Of a stretch of 64,000 bases of DNA, positions 12,399 to 37,261 are shown piece by piece. This stretch comes from Glandiceps talaboti. Lineage: Eukaryota > Hemichordata > Enteropneusta > Spengelidae. Numbering within the stretch: the stretch's first letter is position 1; each line of letters begins with the position of its first letter. The position numbers were made by a program, and so were the translations under genes. Below the pieces are notes generated by a model that saw only the letters and a list, made by a program, of their open reading frames with translations, was not told the origin of the DNA and did no database searches. The stretch covers positions 11,292,961 to 11,356,960 of the forward strand of contig NC_135561.1 of NCBI RefSeq assembly GCF_964340395.1. The letters run 5' to 3'.

Positions 12399-15300
12399 AT
12401 CAACATCAACAAAGCAAGACACCATTCTCCCCACTGTCTACTCACCTGGTAGTAAAACACATTGGCTTTGGTGTGACATTTTACGAAATAATCACATGGC
12501 CATTGAATACTATCCAACATTAATGCTACTAAATCTTCATCTTCAGTACTTGCATCTATGTAGCCATCCATGAATTCAATGAAACCCCATGCCAGCACGG
12601 TCGTCGACCATGCCATAGGCAGACCAAACTTAACGTGGTCACCAGCTGTCAACAATTATGTGAGAAAAAATCGAGCTGTGAAGAATTCACCAATACAATA
12701 CTTATAGAGAATTTAAAAAAAATAACTAGAGGCCTCAGACAACAACAGGCTATAAAAAAATCGGTGAATATCTAGACCATGGCACCTTCAAAGACTTACA
12801 CGAGATGTTATATGAAATGTTTGTCTGTCTAATGTTGTATTTGTATAGCATGCAATGAAAGAGAGACACTACTTTCATTGTAAAATGATGTATTTGAAAG
12901 CATCTTCACCATTTCTTTGTATTTTCCCTTTTAAAGTAATCAACCAATTTCATTTCACAGACTGACCTTGGAGTATGAGGGTCAAAGCCAATATACAGCA
13001 TCCATTGGATGTTGTCTTTTGCACTATTTGATATTTGAACTATGAGTAACATCGATGTGTGACCTATGAACCCATGCAGACACTCTCTACCATTGTATTG
13101 TTCACATAATTTATTGTTATACAAACCATCAAACCATCCCCCTGTTAAATCTTCTCCGTTTCTACCAGCATCGTCTAAACACGAGTCACCTCTCCAGTCA
13201 ATACGATTTGTGTCCGGTAGTTTACCAGATCGTTGAGCCTCATAGAACAATATTGACTTCGATATCAGACTGACAAAATGGTGAGGGCGCTCTGTAGAAA
13301 GAGAACGGTTATTCTTATTCTTTAGACTCGACCATTACAAAACGCCCTTTGAGATTGAAAATGAATTAAATTGATCGAAATTAGATATAGTCTTTGTCAA
13401 AGTGAAGTTTCATTTGTGACTCTAAAATTGCAAAAATGTCGGATTACGGCTCGTCAATTTGCATACCAATTAAAAAGCTCAATATCCATGCCTATCGAAG
13501 CCGATTAGACCATTACCATATTTACATGAATGTAGACCAAGTACTGACAATCCAGAGGGACTATAGAGTTTCAATTAGGCGGCATGATGTTACTACCAAA
13601 CCAGAGTGACTATAGAGTTTCAATTAGGCGGCATGATGTTATTACCAAACCAGAGTGACTATACGGTTTCAATTGGGTGGCATGATGTTACTACCAAAAC
13701 AGAGTGACTATAGAGTTTCAATTACGTGGCATGATATTACTACCAAACCAGAGTGACTGTAGAGTTTCAATTAGGCGGCACGATCATGGTATTTACGTCT
13801 CACACAACGTTTTTTTTGTTACGAATTACATAAAACAAAATACAGACACTGACAGCACTCAAGTATATATCAAATGATACATTTTATCTCACTGTCAGCA
13901 CAAATCCACTGTCGGATGAAACAAGGTAGATTCAAACAAAACTATTAATTTGTACTCACAGTTGCAGTAACATTGCTAAATTTTAATTTTAATTTATTTG
14001 GCTCGACAACAACTAAACATACATTGTTGCATTTCTGATGATTTCAGTACATCGCCAATAGTTTCCCTACTCAAACCAATGCAAAATTTCAAAGGCGGAC
14101 GGTTCCAACCTGTACGTAACAACCACACGGCTGGTTATCTCTACCCAACTACCATACAACCTGGGTGAACCTTGTCCATGTTCGGAGCCCCATTCCCGCC
14201 CCCCCCCCTCCACTCACTCACTCATATGTTGACATGTCTGAAAACACATATATGTTGTTACAATGTATATGATCTCCTGAGATACATGTAGCAATGGCGA
14301 CAAGATTTGTGTTGAGTCAGCTGGTTTACATTGTAAATATGACAGTGGTGACAGCTAAACCCTTATCGTTCGATTTGTGGGTTTTGTGCTAAATGATTAT
14401 TCCTACCACAAAGCGATGGTTCTCTTCATTTATGTCGACAATAGCTCCAACGCAATGCATCAAAGTGCTTACGCCTTACCTCTAAAAGTTCGTGTCAAGT
14501 GATAGGCACGGTTTTAGTTTCCGCTCTTGGGTCCCAAAACTAGTTTTACAGTATGTAATTAGATTCTGTGATCACCTTGTATGTATAAAGACATCAATCA
14601 TGGATGGGATGGTGAAGTTTGGGTCGGCAAGTATAACATCATATTTCAATGACGTCCCACTATGTAACGTAAGTATGTCTACAAACAACTAAGCAAGTAA
14701 CACAACCAATTTCTTGATATTTTAGATTGTTCCGTCAATGCATCAAAAGAACATTAAGTAAAGCATGAAAGTCAACGTTTTTACTGTAAGTCAGGAACAG
14801 ATTCAGAATGGGAATAGACGTATACCATAGAATCCCATGGAATAGCGGATTTGTGTGGAAATTCTGCCGTAATTTCAGCTCCGGACTGAATCATCTTCAT
14901 TCTTATGACATGTATTAATGATATAAATACCGCTTGTACCTTGACAACCGAGTGGTTTCTGAGTGACTGGAAATATTCAGATGGTAGGACTGTAAGCTTA
15001 GTAATTGTAACTTGTTCGTTGCGATGTTGAGCTACATCGTATGGTTAGGACCTAGCTAACACTATATCTCAACAGTGCCGTCTAGGATAGGAAGGTACGA
15101 TCTAGCTAACGATATGTCAACAGTGCCGTTTAGGAAGTACGATCCAGCTAAAGCTGTATATATAATATAATTACTTTGTGAATAATTATGAGTCCACATA
15201 AGATATATTAGCACTAAACCGAGAACGTGGTATCCAAACATTTGGCTTTAAAACTCTACAGGACGACGTCACTTATCCCGTAATCCCATGTTCTCTTATT

Positions 15301-16436
15301 TCCATATGTTACATTTCACAGTACCTTTGTTCATTTCTCTACGTTGAAAGAAAACCTATAGCGTGTCAAATCTTAGCTCCATATTGATACTTTTATATCT
15401 GTATTCTCTTAATAGGCTTAATAGGTGTGTAGCCTCATTCAAGTTGTGGACGATGAAATATTTCGGTGGAGTAATACATCTCTGGTATTTTATCAATGTT
15501 ATTTGTTTTATTATCAAATAATCATATATATCAGTATTAATTAAACATGGTTTATATATATTGACATTCAGATGCATGTAATTAATTTTTGATTTTAGAC
15601 TAATAAATTAAAACAACATGTGTTCAATTAATGCGTGACTTGCTCATATTGGAAAAAAAAGACGTGCTTGACTACTAGTAGTTTTATAAGACGGAAGTAT
15701 TCTGTTTCGAAAGATGATAAAATAAACATTGATTGTAGTCAGGCGCTGAATTATGACTACCGTGCTATTAGAATTGGCAATTTTCACATATGGTGATTAT
15801 GTAAAAGTTTTCCTTGGAACCAATATTGCGATTTACGAGAACGGGTCAATACGGATGAATATAGAAGCTTTTCTAGCCACTATTCAAAGTATGTAATACG
15901 TTTAAACATTTTCCGAAAACACAGCGAATGGAAAAAAAAATGGAGAATGTGGATTACTGTTGCCGTAAAAGAAGCTAAGCGTTTACGACGATTGACTTTC
16001 ATTTAAAAGACACTGACTGTGTAACATGTACATGTTTAGCATTGGTCTTTGTCGCATTAGAAAAAAAGTAAATGGCTACTTGATAGACAAGTAATTTCAT
16101 GTTTGACGAACACTTACTCAAATATCTTTCGTATTCGAATTCGTAAACCATCTTTTTCGACAAATTCCTCTTTCCCAACGACCAAACACTTTTCATGTTT
16201 TGTGAGATATCTGTTAACTGTTTCGAATTCAAACGTTCATACACAGAAACCTGGATCGAAACCCTGTACGAACTGGAAAAAAGAAATCAAATCAATTTAA
16301 GTTTAGTGTACTTACTGGCTGGCTTCTCCTTAATATAGTAGTCATTTGGCGGATCTAGAGTGCTGAGTACTGACTCCTCAACAAAGACCATGAGGCCGAA
16401 AGCAGCTGCTGCAACTACCAGTATATACCAAGGCAT
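6264..16436 (-). CDS. GH9 endo-beta-1,4-glucanase, gene A (10 coding exons, 496 aa)
   Basis: A secreted glycoside hydrolase family 9 cellulase that cleaves beta-1,4-glucan by inversion. Exons (minus strand, 5' to 3'): 16316-16436, 13127-13291, 12446-12645, 11908-12073, 10979-11075, 9103-9265, 8121-8268, 7419-7587, 6510-6703, 6264-6331. Phases join exactly and total 1491 nt. Residues 1-19 form a signal peptide ([16 protein letters not shown]). The GH9 domain starts near residue 52 ([15 protein letters not shown]) and fills the protein; there is no carbohydrate-binding module. Catalytic bases are D95 and D98 in [11 protein letters not shown], substrate-site PHHR is at 405-408, and the acid is E460 in NEVACDYNA. 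Intron 6 uses a GC donor (AAG|GCAAGA), fixed by comparison with gene B. The start is the first ATG after a TATA box. Tandem paralogue of the gene at 23250-36206, same strand. Confidence 0.92.
6903..6985. repeat. (CTGT)n-(CT)n microsatellite in GH9 gene A intron 8
   Basis: CTGT units with CTCTGT variants lead into a short TA run and a CT run. It lies between exons 8 and 9 of gene A. Confidence 0.95.
8296..8919. repeat. Degenerate (AGAAT)n pentanucleotide array in GH9 gene A intron 6
   Basis: About 620 bp of AGAAT units. It is most regular at 8760-8915 and increasingly degenerate toward 8296, with larger internal blocks such as GACTAGG..GTAGAATAGAACAGAACATGATAG repeated near 8581 and 8722. It fills most of intron 6 (8269-9102). 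Minus-strand open frames of up to 206 aa here (rich in F, Y, S, I, L) only reflect the period. Confidence 0.95.
9580..9650. repeat. (CGAAA)n short array with a local duplication
   Basis: ATGGTATTCGGCGAAACG is followed by four more CGAAA units. A second ATGGTATTCAGCGAAACG then follows, giving a small duplication in intron 5 of GH9 gene A. Confidence 0.8.
10330..10600 (+). repeat. Diverged interspersed repeat, copy 1 (GH9 gene A intron 5)
   Basis: This shares ordered words with 25850-26165 in GH9 gene B: a CCACTRCTGCYACC block, then GAGCTG, CAAACTC, ATGGGCACA, TTACATT and AATTRATTCACTRYATGGTTGTCAGC. Spacing is similar and the orientation is the same. The two copies sit in different introns (5 and 7), so independent insertions of one repeat family fit better than intron homology. 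Confidence 0.55.
11206..11300. repeat. (CAA)n microsatellite in GH9 gene A intron 4
   Basis: Two CAA runs of about 12 and 11 units are separated by TTCAACAACAGCAGCAGGTAA. Just downstream, at about 11350-11378, TGGTCTATAG is repeated three times. Confidence 0.95.
12130..12415. repeat. Trinucleotide-repeat block filling GH9 gene A intron 3
   Basis: TCATCG hexamers (about 9) are followed by about 20 CAC units and then CAA runs broken by CAG, CAT and CAC. The intron is only 12074-12445, so repeats make up most of it. In the transcript they read as UUG, GUG and GAUGAC runs. Homopolymer-like open frames (H/Q/S/T on plus, L/V/D on minus) are artefacts. Only the part of the minus-strand frame at 12446-12645 is real coding sequence (gene A exon 3). 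Confidence 0.95.
13553..13795. repeat. 49-bp tandem minisatellite, 5 copies (GH9 gene A intron 1)
   Basis: CTATAGAGTTTCAATTAGGC or a close variant starts at 13561, 13610, 13659, 13708 and 13757, an exact 49-bp period. Units end in CATGATGTTACTACCAAACC and differ by a few point changes. Confidence 0.93.
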
Positions 16437-16525
16437 TCTCCGTTTGGTGTATGCCCTTTCTGCTTGGTCTCTGGAACTACCTGATCACCAAACGAGGCTT
16501 TGGAGATGTACAATACAAGTGGACC

Positions 16526-16535
16526 CTTTTATATA
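16526..16535 (-). promoter_or_regulatory. TATA box of GH9 gene A
   Basis: The minus strand reads TATATAAAAGGG here, 90 bp before the start codon at 16436. Initiation about 30 bp downstream would give a 5' leader of roughly 60 nt with no earlier ATG, which supports 16436 as the start. GH9 gene B has a similar box. Confidence 0.7.
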
Positions 16536-16539
16536 TTTC

Positions 16540-19176
16540 CAACGTTATTGAGAGTCTCGAAGGCCTATTTGTTCTCCCTCTGATACCTCGAAGTTACATC
16601 CTCTTACCCCGTGATCCGTCTCACTGTGTGTCACGTGTCATTCACCTAACATTGTGATTGGTTAACGTCAGCATAGCGTCGCAGGCATTTTTCTTGTGAA
16701 CAATACCGTAATATATATTGCATGACGTCATTGAAAATAGTACCGATTCTGCATACAAACCATTGTATTAGTTTACATTTAGGATGGGAAAATTAATACG
16801 CGAAATTCGTAGTAAAACGTCACCTGTTGATCAAAACATGACAAATGTATGATGTAAGGTGACCTATATATCTGTATTTACTATATTTTGGCGATACTAC
16901 AGTATAAAGTAGTAAAGTGATTTGAGTGACTTGAAATATCATGTATAGCACATCAGATGTTGGCGCAAAACATGGGGAATTTGTAGAAGTATGAGACCTA
17001 GAAAACAACGTACACCTATAGTGAATAATTTTTGCATATATCAACTTTTTCGAATTACCGACAAACTACTTTTTGGAATTTTGCACAATAATGCTTGATA
17101 ATTCTCAAGGGTGGTATTTATACTAGTCTACTCTATGTAGTTGACAAAGCGAGAAACGGCACTATGCGTGTACCTGCGTGTGCCTATGCGTGTACCTGCG
17201 TGTACCTATGCGTGCTATACGTGTACCTATGCGTGTACCTTCAATTCTTCAAGAGTACATAGAAAATTGACTTTGCTTCTTGGACTTTATATTATCAATT
17301 TCTTCTTGTTTTCCTAAGCATATGTACATGTACGTCCCAGTAAGCACCTCATCCATTGCTAGACAGAACAAAGCCGAGGGACATCAGCTCTTTGTAGCAA
17401 CGAGGACTAACAAGTCGACAGCTTTTGAAACTCTAGGAGAAAAACAAAACAAAACAAAACAAAATAGAAAAAGAAAAACGAACCATTCTGTGTAATTGGT
17501 TGTCAAAATAGAAGATTAAGAAAAGATTCAATTTCTTATCATTGTAAAGCAGACAACGATTTTCGATAATTTTTTCGAAAAAAAAACATTTATTCGACTA
17601 TGACGTTTAAGTGGTATTTTAATTAAGCGGTACACATCTAAGAATTTATAAAACACGTTTTTACAATTATTTCAGTTGGACGTATCTCCAATCCATTAAA
17701 AAAATAAAATATGCGAAACATATGCAGATGCACAGATTGATTGACCAGAGAGTACGTGGAATAAATGTTGTGAATAGAAAGCGTTCGTGTTTTCTCGGTT
17801 TATCAAGGAAAAACGAGCTAGAGAGAACGTGGAATAAATGCTGTCAATTGAAAGCATTCATGTTTTCCCAGTTTATCGAGGAAAAACGAGCTAGCTTACC
17901 AACCTTCGTGAGAACAGAATGCCTTTATATCACCATGTTATCTAGGTTAAGGTACTTTGCAATATTAAAGATTAATTATTTTTTTAATTATCTCCGCACA
18001 ACTCTTCATTTCTACATTTTTTTCCGAGTTCACTCCATCAAAAGCAATTAACTCGAAGTGATTTACTCGATGACTGTTTTTCAGTCATAAAGCTTCCTTG
18101 TGGTAACGCTAAAATCGCAATAAACTACCTAATATTCATTTTGTTGCTGGCACTTTTACAGAAATACAATACAGAATGGTGAGATAAGTATTCAATTTAC
18201 AATGAACATTAACAACTGTGATATTAAAGTACCTGAGTTATACAGATCGTTAGTGGTTTTTTGGATGATAAATTGGTGATTTTCATCTTTTAATTTACAA
18301 AACAACTTTCCTCGAAAATCAAACAAAGTTCAGCAACATATACCAAGCCCATATAATAATTCAACTATGTGTACATTATGTGTATTAGCAATGCCATGTA
18401 GCCTAATTATGGAGATTGTATTGTGTTAAATCAGTTTCTGTTCTATTCAAGGTCCGAAACAGAATACGAATGCCCTTGAGGTAAAGTCGTGCAGCATATT
18501 TCATCGATCTAGCAACTTTTAAAAAAATAGTAGTTGTTAGAAATTATTCGCAAGTTCACTATCTGAAATTGCTACAAATATCCAACCGTGTCGGAAGCCT
18601 TTCATAATATAAGCCCTTCTCACAAATCTAGAAGTCTATTACATTATGTTCTATGAAGTGTAATTATACACGTGTTGTACTAGGCAGGGGTTTGTAGTTG
18701 TAACACGCTCGAATGTATTATCCATTATATTTATTTGCACTGTATCATTTGCCTATTTTCAGCACGACCCTCTTTATAAAACGTTAAATGTAATAGTAGA
18801 CACCCCACAAAATCAACAGGGAAGAAATTAAATGCTCTATTTGTTTCTGCGGCATTTAATTAGTGGGGAAGAGAAATAGACGGTCATTTGAAAAGAAATT
18901 TTACAGTTTCCTCGTAAAATGGGCTTTTTAGTTGGTGGTAATTGAAGGCAATTACTTTCTTTTTAACTGTTGGTCCATCAATTTATAATTTCTCTGAAAT
19001 AAATCATTTGAAATGCCGCATAGAATATTCCAGTGGTTGACTTTATAGATACGTGACTGTTGTGGTTCATTTTTTTCACTTATATTTCATCCATTTTGTT
19101 ACAGGATAACAGTCGTCATAAGCACTTATTTGAAATCTGTAACCTAGAAGAGTAGTCGCTTAAAATACTAGTGAAA
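16540..19176. other. Intergenic region between GH9 genes, first part
   Basis: About 2.6 kb upstream of GH9 gene A with no supported exon. It holds a set of GCGTGTACCT repeats (17163-17240), a CAAAA run near 17445 and a two-copy 73-bp duplication at 17752-17893. The 109-aa open frame at 17722-18051 runs across that duplication and resembles no known protein. Confidence 0.6.
17752..17893. repeat. Two-copy tandem duplication, 73-bp period
   Basis: ACGTGGAATAAATG begins at 17754 and again at 17827. Each copy continues through a GAAAGC..TTC segment to TTTATC.AGGAAAAACGAGCT. Confidence 0.9.
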
Positions 19177-19641
19177 TAATAATAATAATAATAACAACAA
19201 GAACAACAATAATAGTAACAATATTGATAAAAAATAAGAAAACAAAAATACACTTCCAGTAGGCGAGTGTTCTTGAAGAACACAATGTGTTGGTTCAAGA
19301 TAGTGTAAACAATGCAATGCTACCAACCAAGAAAGTAAAAAAAGTGTCTAACAAACAAACAAATAAATAAACAAATAGATAAAATAGATAACCAACTAAC
19401 AAAGCAAAAGTACACAATTTTAAACATGAATCTCCTTGAGAGAAAAAAAGTTGTGCCCGCGTGTATCGATTACTGTCACTACAATTAAGAACGTTTTTTG
19501 AATGAATGAATGAATGAATGAATGAATGAATGAATGAATGAATGAATGAATGAATGAATGTCATGAAAGTGATACAAATTATTTCATGTATTGATGATTG
19601 ATGATTGATGATTGATGATTGATGATTGATGATTGATGATT
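19177..19641. repeat. Cluster of microsatellites (AAT/AAC, AAAC, AATG, ATTGATG)
   Basis: The order is mixed AAT/AAC units (19177-19220), AAAC/AAAT units (about 19347-19380), about 15 perfect AATG units (19500-19560) and seven ATTGATG units (about 19592-19641). Confidence 0.93.
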
Positions 19642-19667
19642 GCCATATATTGAGTATGTACTCGTTT

Positions 19668-20020
19668 TAGTTCCGCTCTCAGCAACAGCTAAGCGGAACT
19701 TATCGGTTAGGTTGATTCTCCATCATTGTCCGTCGTCTGTCGTCCAAATTTCCATCTTCTTCTCACAGATTGTTGGATTTCTCTAATATTTGGTGTGCAT
19801 GTCCCTTTGGGGAGGCTATTCAGGTTTGTTAATACCAAGTTGATATGAGTAATGTTCTATTTTTGCGATTTTGTTTTGATATTTTTGGTCAAAACTGATA
19901 TTTTCGACTTCTTCACTGAAACCGGTGGTCGGATTACACTGATTATTTGGTGTGCACATCCCTTTGGCGAAGGCTATTCAAGTTTGTTCATAATTTAAAC
20001 CTGGTTCACTTACACCATTT
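19668..20020. repeat. Unclassified repeat with terminal hairpin and internal duplication
   Basis: At 19669-19701 AGTTCCGCT and AGCGGAACT form a perfect 9-bp stem. Further on, TTTGGTGTGCAYRTCCCTTTGG..AGGCTATTCARGTTTGTT occurs twice, near 19788 and 19948. The CCGTCGTCTGTCGTCC motif beside the hairpin looks like a common interspersed repeat of marine invertebrates, but I cannot classify it. Confidence 0.5.
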
Positions 20021-20839
20021 GGGTCTATGCTTACACACATGTAGTTCTAAGAGCAAAATTATTGTAAGTAAAACACGGATATCTCAGTTTTATAGCTATC
20101 TCATGTAATTTCCACATTTCATAGTGAAGTCCAATTGAGATTACGTCCAAACCAGTTTTCCAACCTATATGCATGTACCCTTATTTCTCAACAAATGCTA
20201 TATAAAAGTACTGTCTCACTCACAGACATGTACAAAGTTTTCAAATGTTACTAATATAAGCACATTTCTGTTGATTATTTGGATCCTTCAATGTAACCTT
20301 TGATTATGACTGTTTGGGTGAATATTGGTCTCCAGATGGCACTAATTATTCTTGAGCCCAATACACATGTCAACCCTTACTATAATAAATATCCATATAT
20401 AAAACTCTGACCATATTTACGAAGAAAAAAACAGTAAACAATACAGTATCATTTACGTGATTTCCAATCTGTGTTTATATAGTCATACAAGCATTATACT
20501 CTTAACATCAATCGACGTGGCGGGCGGGGGGAGGGGGGAGGCGTTGTAACGAGATGGTGGACACTCCAATCTATCAAATGGGCCAGGCTTTCATATGGAG
20601 ATATTTTAGAACTTTGAATTTGACTTTCAGAGTAAATTCAGTTCCCGTACTTTATCTTTAACCTTACTATCTGTGACTGAAACATTTTATTTTCCAAAGA
20701 TAACTTAGCCCGGCATGGTTTGAAGCTTATAGTCTCCATTGCTGTCAAATTTCCCATCCTGCCCAATGAAAAGTAAAAGACTATACACATCGTCATTTCC
20801 TGTTGCTGTGACATCAGAATAGACTGTTGCCAGACAATT

Positions 20840-22005
20840 GAATATTGTATTTTCGCGGATGACGTGGCTCTGGTTTCTGAAACAATAATAGGGCTGCAGC
20901 GTCAACTTAATAGTTTAATTATTGTGACAGATGGAAATTAGTTGTCAATTTATCCAAGGCCAAAGTTGTTACAAGCTTTCAAGGCAAGTGGGCCCCTTTC
21001 CAAGAAAGAGAGGTGGCCCTATAAGGGGAAACCGATGGAAATTGTCATATTTACAAATACTTAGGGATTTTATTTTTGTGTCTAAATTGGTCTATGGCAA
21101 CGAAAACACTAGCGCAGCAAGCCAGAAATTTTTTTTTTAGTTTACTGAGTGCAACTAGAAAGACAGGGATGCTTCCCATACTTTGCTTTTAAAACATTAT
21201 TTGACATGATGATTTTACCCATTTTGACCTATGGATCTGAGATATGGGGTTACTAACAGCATGAACCATTAGAAAAAAATTCAAATACCTGGAGTGTCGT
21301 TCTCTTAAGGAGTTTTTAGCAATTCGCCAAATGTTGTCGTGCTGGGAGAATGTCACAGTGGCAGATAGTCGATCTACTTGTACACCGCAAAACGTTGTGT
21401 CAAATATTAGGCTAAGTTGCTAAACATGCCAAGGTATAGATATCCTTGTAAATACTATGACATGTTATATAACATCGAAGTTTCTAGTATCAGGTCAAGG
21501 CCAACCTGAGAGAAAAAGGTCGAAAATTTGCTCTCACTGGCAAATTTAAATGATGTTACAGTATGGGAAAACGAAAAAGGTATATATTTAAATAGTTTTG
21601 TTAAAACAGTTGTAGAGAATTTCAAAGAGTATTTATTTTTAACTTGGCAGAGTGATGTGTGCTCAATGAGCTATCTACTATATTGTAATTTCAAGGTTTC
21701 CCTCGAAACTGAAAGTACCTATATGTTTTAAATATACCAATTCATTTATAAATGTTGGTATGTTTTCGTTGCACTTCTCATTACCTCCGTATAGAAAGCA
21801 CAATATTGAGAGAATCCAATGATTAAGCCTGCTCTGTGACTCAGCTGAGGTTGAAGATGAAAACCACTTCCTACTTGTTTTCTCCCTTTTGACCACTTCA
21901 GAACCAAGTATATTCCAAGAATAGTTTTTGAGCCGCCTATTGAACATAAATTTATCTATTGACATCTGAGGACATAGTATGAAACTGCGTATAAGAAAGG
22001 GCAAG
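20840..22005 (+). mobile_element. Decayed LINE (non-LTR retrotransposon), reverse transcriptase 3' half
   Basis: Translated pieces in order match the C-terminal half of a LINE ORF2. The reverse transcriptase active-site box reads YCIFADDVALVSETIIGLQ (from 20840), the thumb-side motif MMILPILTYGSEIWGY follows (about 21207-21255), and a C-terminal cysteine/histidine segment reads LLCDSAEVEDENHFLLV (about 21828-21878). The frame changes repeatedly and several stops interrupt it (for example just after VTDGN near 20940, and after the EIWGY motif), so it is dead. The endonuclease domain and 5' part are missing, consistent with 5' truncation on insertion. The clade is not certain. Confidence 0.8.
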
Positions 22006-22093
22006 AATATATTTGAATATTGATTATTGAAACATTTTAATACATTTTTCCTGTCAATGTGTTTAATTTTGTTTGTGCTTGTAATATTGAAAT

Positions 22094-22095
<2 letters not shown>

Positions 22096-22133
<38 letters not shown>

Positions 22134-22160
22134 CCACCACCACCATCATCATCATCATCA
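22096..22160. repeat. (ATC)n microsatellite
   Basis: About 20 ATC units with a short CAC interruption. It lies just 3' of the LINE relic and could have grown from a LINE 3' tail, though no poly(A) is visible. Confidence 0.95.
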
Positions 22161-23249
22161 TGTAAAAATTCAAGTGTACATATTCCACGACTCAAATTCG
22201 CAGTTTGTTAATGTAAACAATTTAACTTTCATAGCCATACATCCTGGAAATATACCAACAGTGCAACCCAATTTATATTTTGATATGCTTTATTCAACTT
22301 ATTGCAACTAAATCTAACAAACTAAATCTAGGAAGACTTATGATGTCATCAAGAAAAGTCGAAATTAAGACATTCTACAATCATAATCATATATATGCAA
22401 TTGTAAAATGCATATTAACACAAGTGTATGCAGTCATGTGAATTGGCCTACGAACCACAATTTGTAATATCGTTATTATGCTAATTTGCTCACAATATCG
22501 CACAAACTATGCAAATGAGAATTTGATTTTCATATTCCCTTCTGGTAACGACGACACTAAATATACAAATACAACACTGCCGATTAAACCATCGATAGAA
22601 TACTGAATAATGAAAATTTTGGCAATCTACTCCATTCAAAAGTAGACTTTGGTTCCAGACACAAAATTAAACATCATTACCTGAAATTTGTGACTGCAAC
22701 TTACAAACTTGTCAAAAGGTATACCAACATTTCAGAACACGTGAACGCTGAACACATGAGCCTAATAAGGGTCACAGGTGTCTGGAAATTTGTATCGCCA
22801 TCCATCTATGCTTAACAGCAGTTGAAAAGTTCAGGTAACAATTTTGAAGTTTGTATTTGGAATTAACGTTTTTACATTATAACATATTTCGCGAATGAAA
22901 ATCCTCGATTTCAATATATATTTCATTTCTGAGAACAAATATGTAACTAGTTCATCTCATTTGCATATGGTACACCGATATAAACATTGGCGATTAATGG
23001 TCCTGATATTTAATAAATCCATATTTAATAACTTCAGTTGAAATGTAGCAGATTTATATTTAAGCGATATTCAATATATTAGCGAAATTAAGCTGCTTAA
23101 TGTCATATTCTTAAAAACCAAACATTTTGCGCAATATTTACAACTATAATAGATCTAAAATTATTTCTGGAACAAATTCCAGAATTAGTCAAATGGTTCC
23201 TTGCCGTCGTCAAATGGTGGTAATCTCAACCTTCCAATCATGTATTGCG
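22161..23249. other. Downstream flank of GH9 gene B, no gene seen
   Basis: About 1.1 kb of AT-rich sequence just past the stop codon of GH9 gene B, so the proximal part should be its 3' UTR. I could not single out a poly(A) signal. There is no other exon or repeat I can define. Confidence 0.5.
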
Positions 23250-36206
<12,957 letters not shown>

Positions 36207-36315
36207 TATTGGTGAGTGAATCTTCTTACACGAAGCAGTATCTGGGCGAGGAGCACGTTGCAATGTGTTGACTCTCGGAATACCTGAAATTTATCCCAAA
36301 ACACCGGACACAGCC

Positions 36316-36324
36316 CTTTATATA
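36316..36324 (-). promoter_or_regulatory. TATA box of GH9 gene B
   Basis: The minus strand reads CTATATAAAGGG, 110 bp before the ATG at 36206. No ATG lies between the likely start site and 36206, so the longer frame that opens upstream has no proper start codon. The match to the gene A box (TATATAAAAGGG) suggests the promoter was duplicated with the gene. Confidence 0.7.
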
Positions 36325-36329
36325 GTTTC

Positions 36330-37134
36330 AAATCGAGTTCCACAAGGCTGATGTTGTCATCTGAAATGTCATCATTATACTCTGTCATTTTCTATTAACA
36401 CGTGATTTCTCAAAATTGAAAAGGTAACAAAAAAGAACATTTGCAGGATATACCTTAGGGATTGTATTTGAAAGGATCACCATGCACGCTCCAAGACGAA
36501 CAACGATCCCGCCCGTGATTACATTGATTTATTGGACGGTGATGGAAAGGTTCCATTTCACCAAACCTGTGGTGTAGTGTACATCAATTAAAAACCTTCA
36601 AAGCACGGTTGATCTGTCAGTGTCTGCTACATTAATAGCACGCCACTGGGCGTAAAAAAATACCCCATTCTCTCAATATCCAAGTAATTAAACCAAATAT
36701 GGTTTCCTGAGACCACGAACTGTTTCTGCTTTTGAAATATCCTTTGTTGCTCGAGAGAAACGTTATCATAAATGAGGGATTTTCTTTTGTTTTTGAAGTG
36801 AGTATTGAAAGATGAATCGCAATACTTCACACACACGTTTTATTATTTTAGGAGGCGAAATAATATGTACTGTTTTGTTGCAAAAAGCTCTCAAAATGAT
36901 ACAGTATTATTAAATTCCATTAATAATATCGTATGACCTACACGACACAAAGTTAAGTAGGTTGTCGAAAAATAATAATACATAACAAACAACCTTTTGC
37001 ACAAACATTTCACAATAAAATCCTAAACTATGGAGTTTTACTCCAAAAATGAAGTCGAAATACAGGCAGGAAATTGCTAGTATTGATAAATTTTGTAATT
37101 CATCCATCACTCCATAGTGTTCCTGAGCGATATA
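36330..37134. other. Upstream flank of GH9 gene B
   Basis: About 800 bp with no exon I can support. It presumably includes further promoter sequence of GH9 gene B. Confidence 0.5.

Positions 37135-37261
<127 letters not shown>

Noticed and set aside
12098-12655. A 185-aa minus-strand frame and matching plus-strand frames of His, Gln, Ser, Thr or Leu, Val, Asp runs
   Set aside because: Only 12446-12645 is coding (GH9 gene A exon 3). The rest is the trinucleotide intron read in frame.
16540-23249. A third GH9 gene or pseudogene between genes A and B
   Set aside because: No GH9 motif (DAGD, PHHR or NEVACDYNA) was found on either strand. Only a LINE relic and repeats are present.
36207-36263. 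Longer N-terminus for GH9 gene B beginning at 36263
   Set aside because: The codon there is TTG, not ATG. The ATG at 36206 is the first after the TATA box and starts a proper signal peptide.
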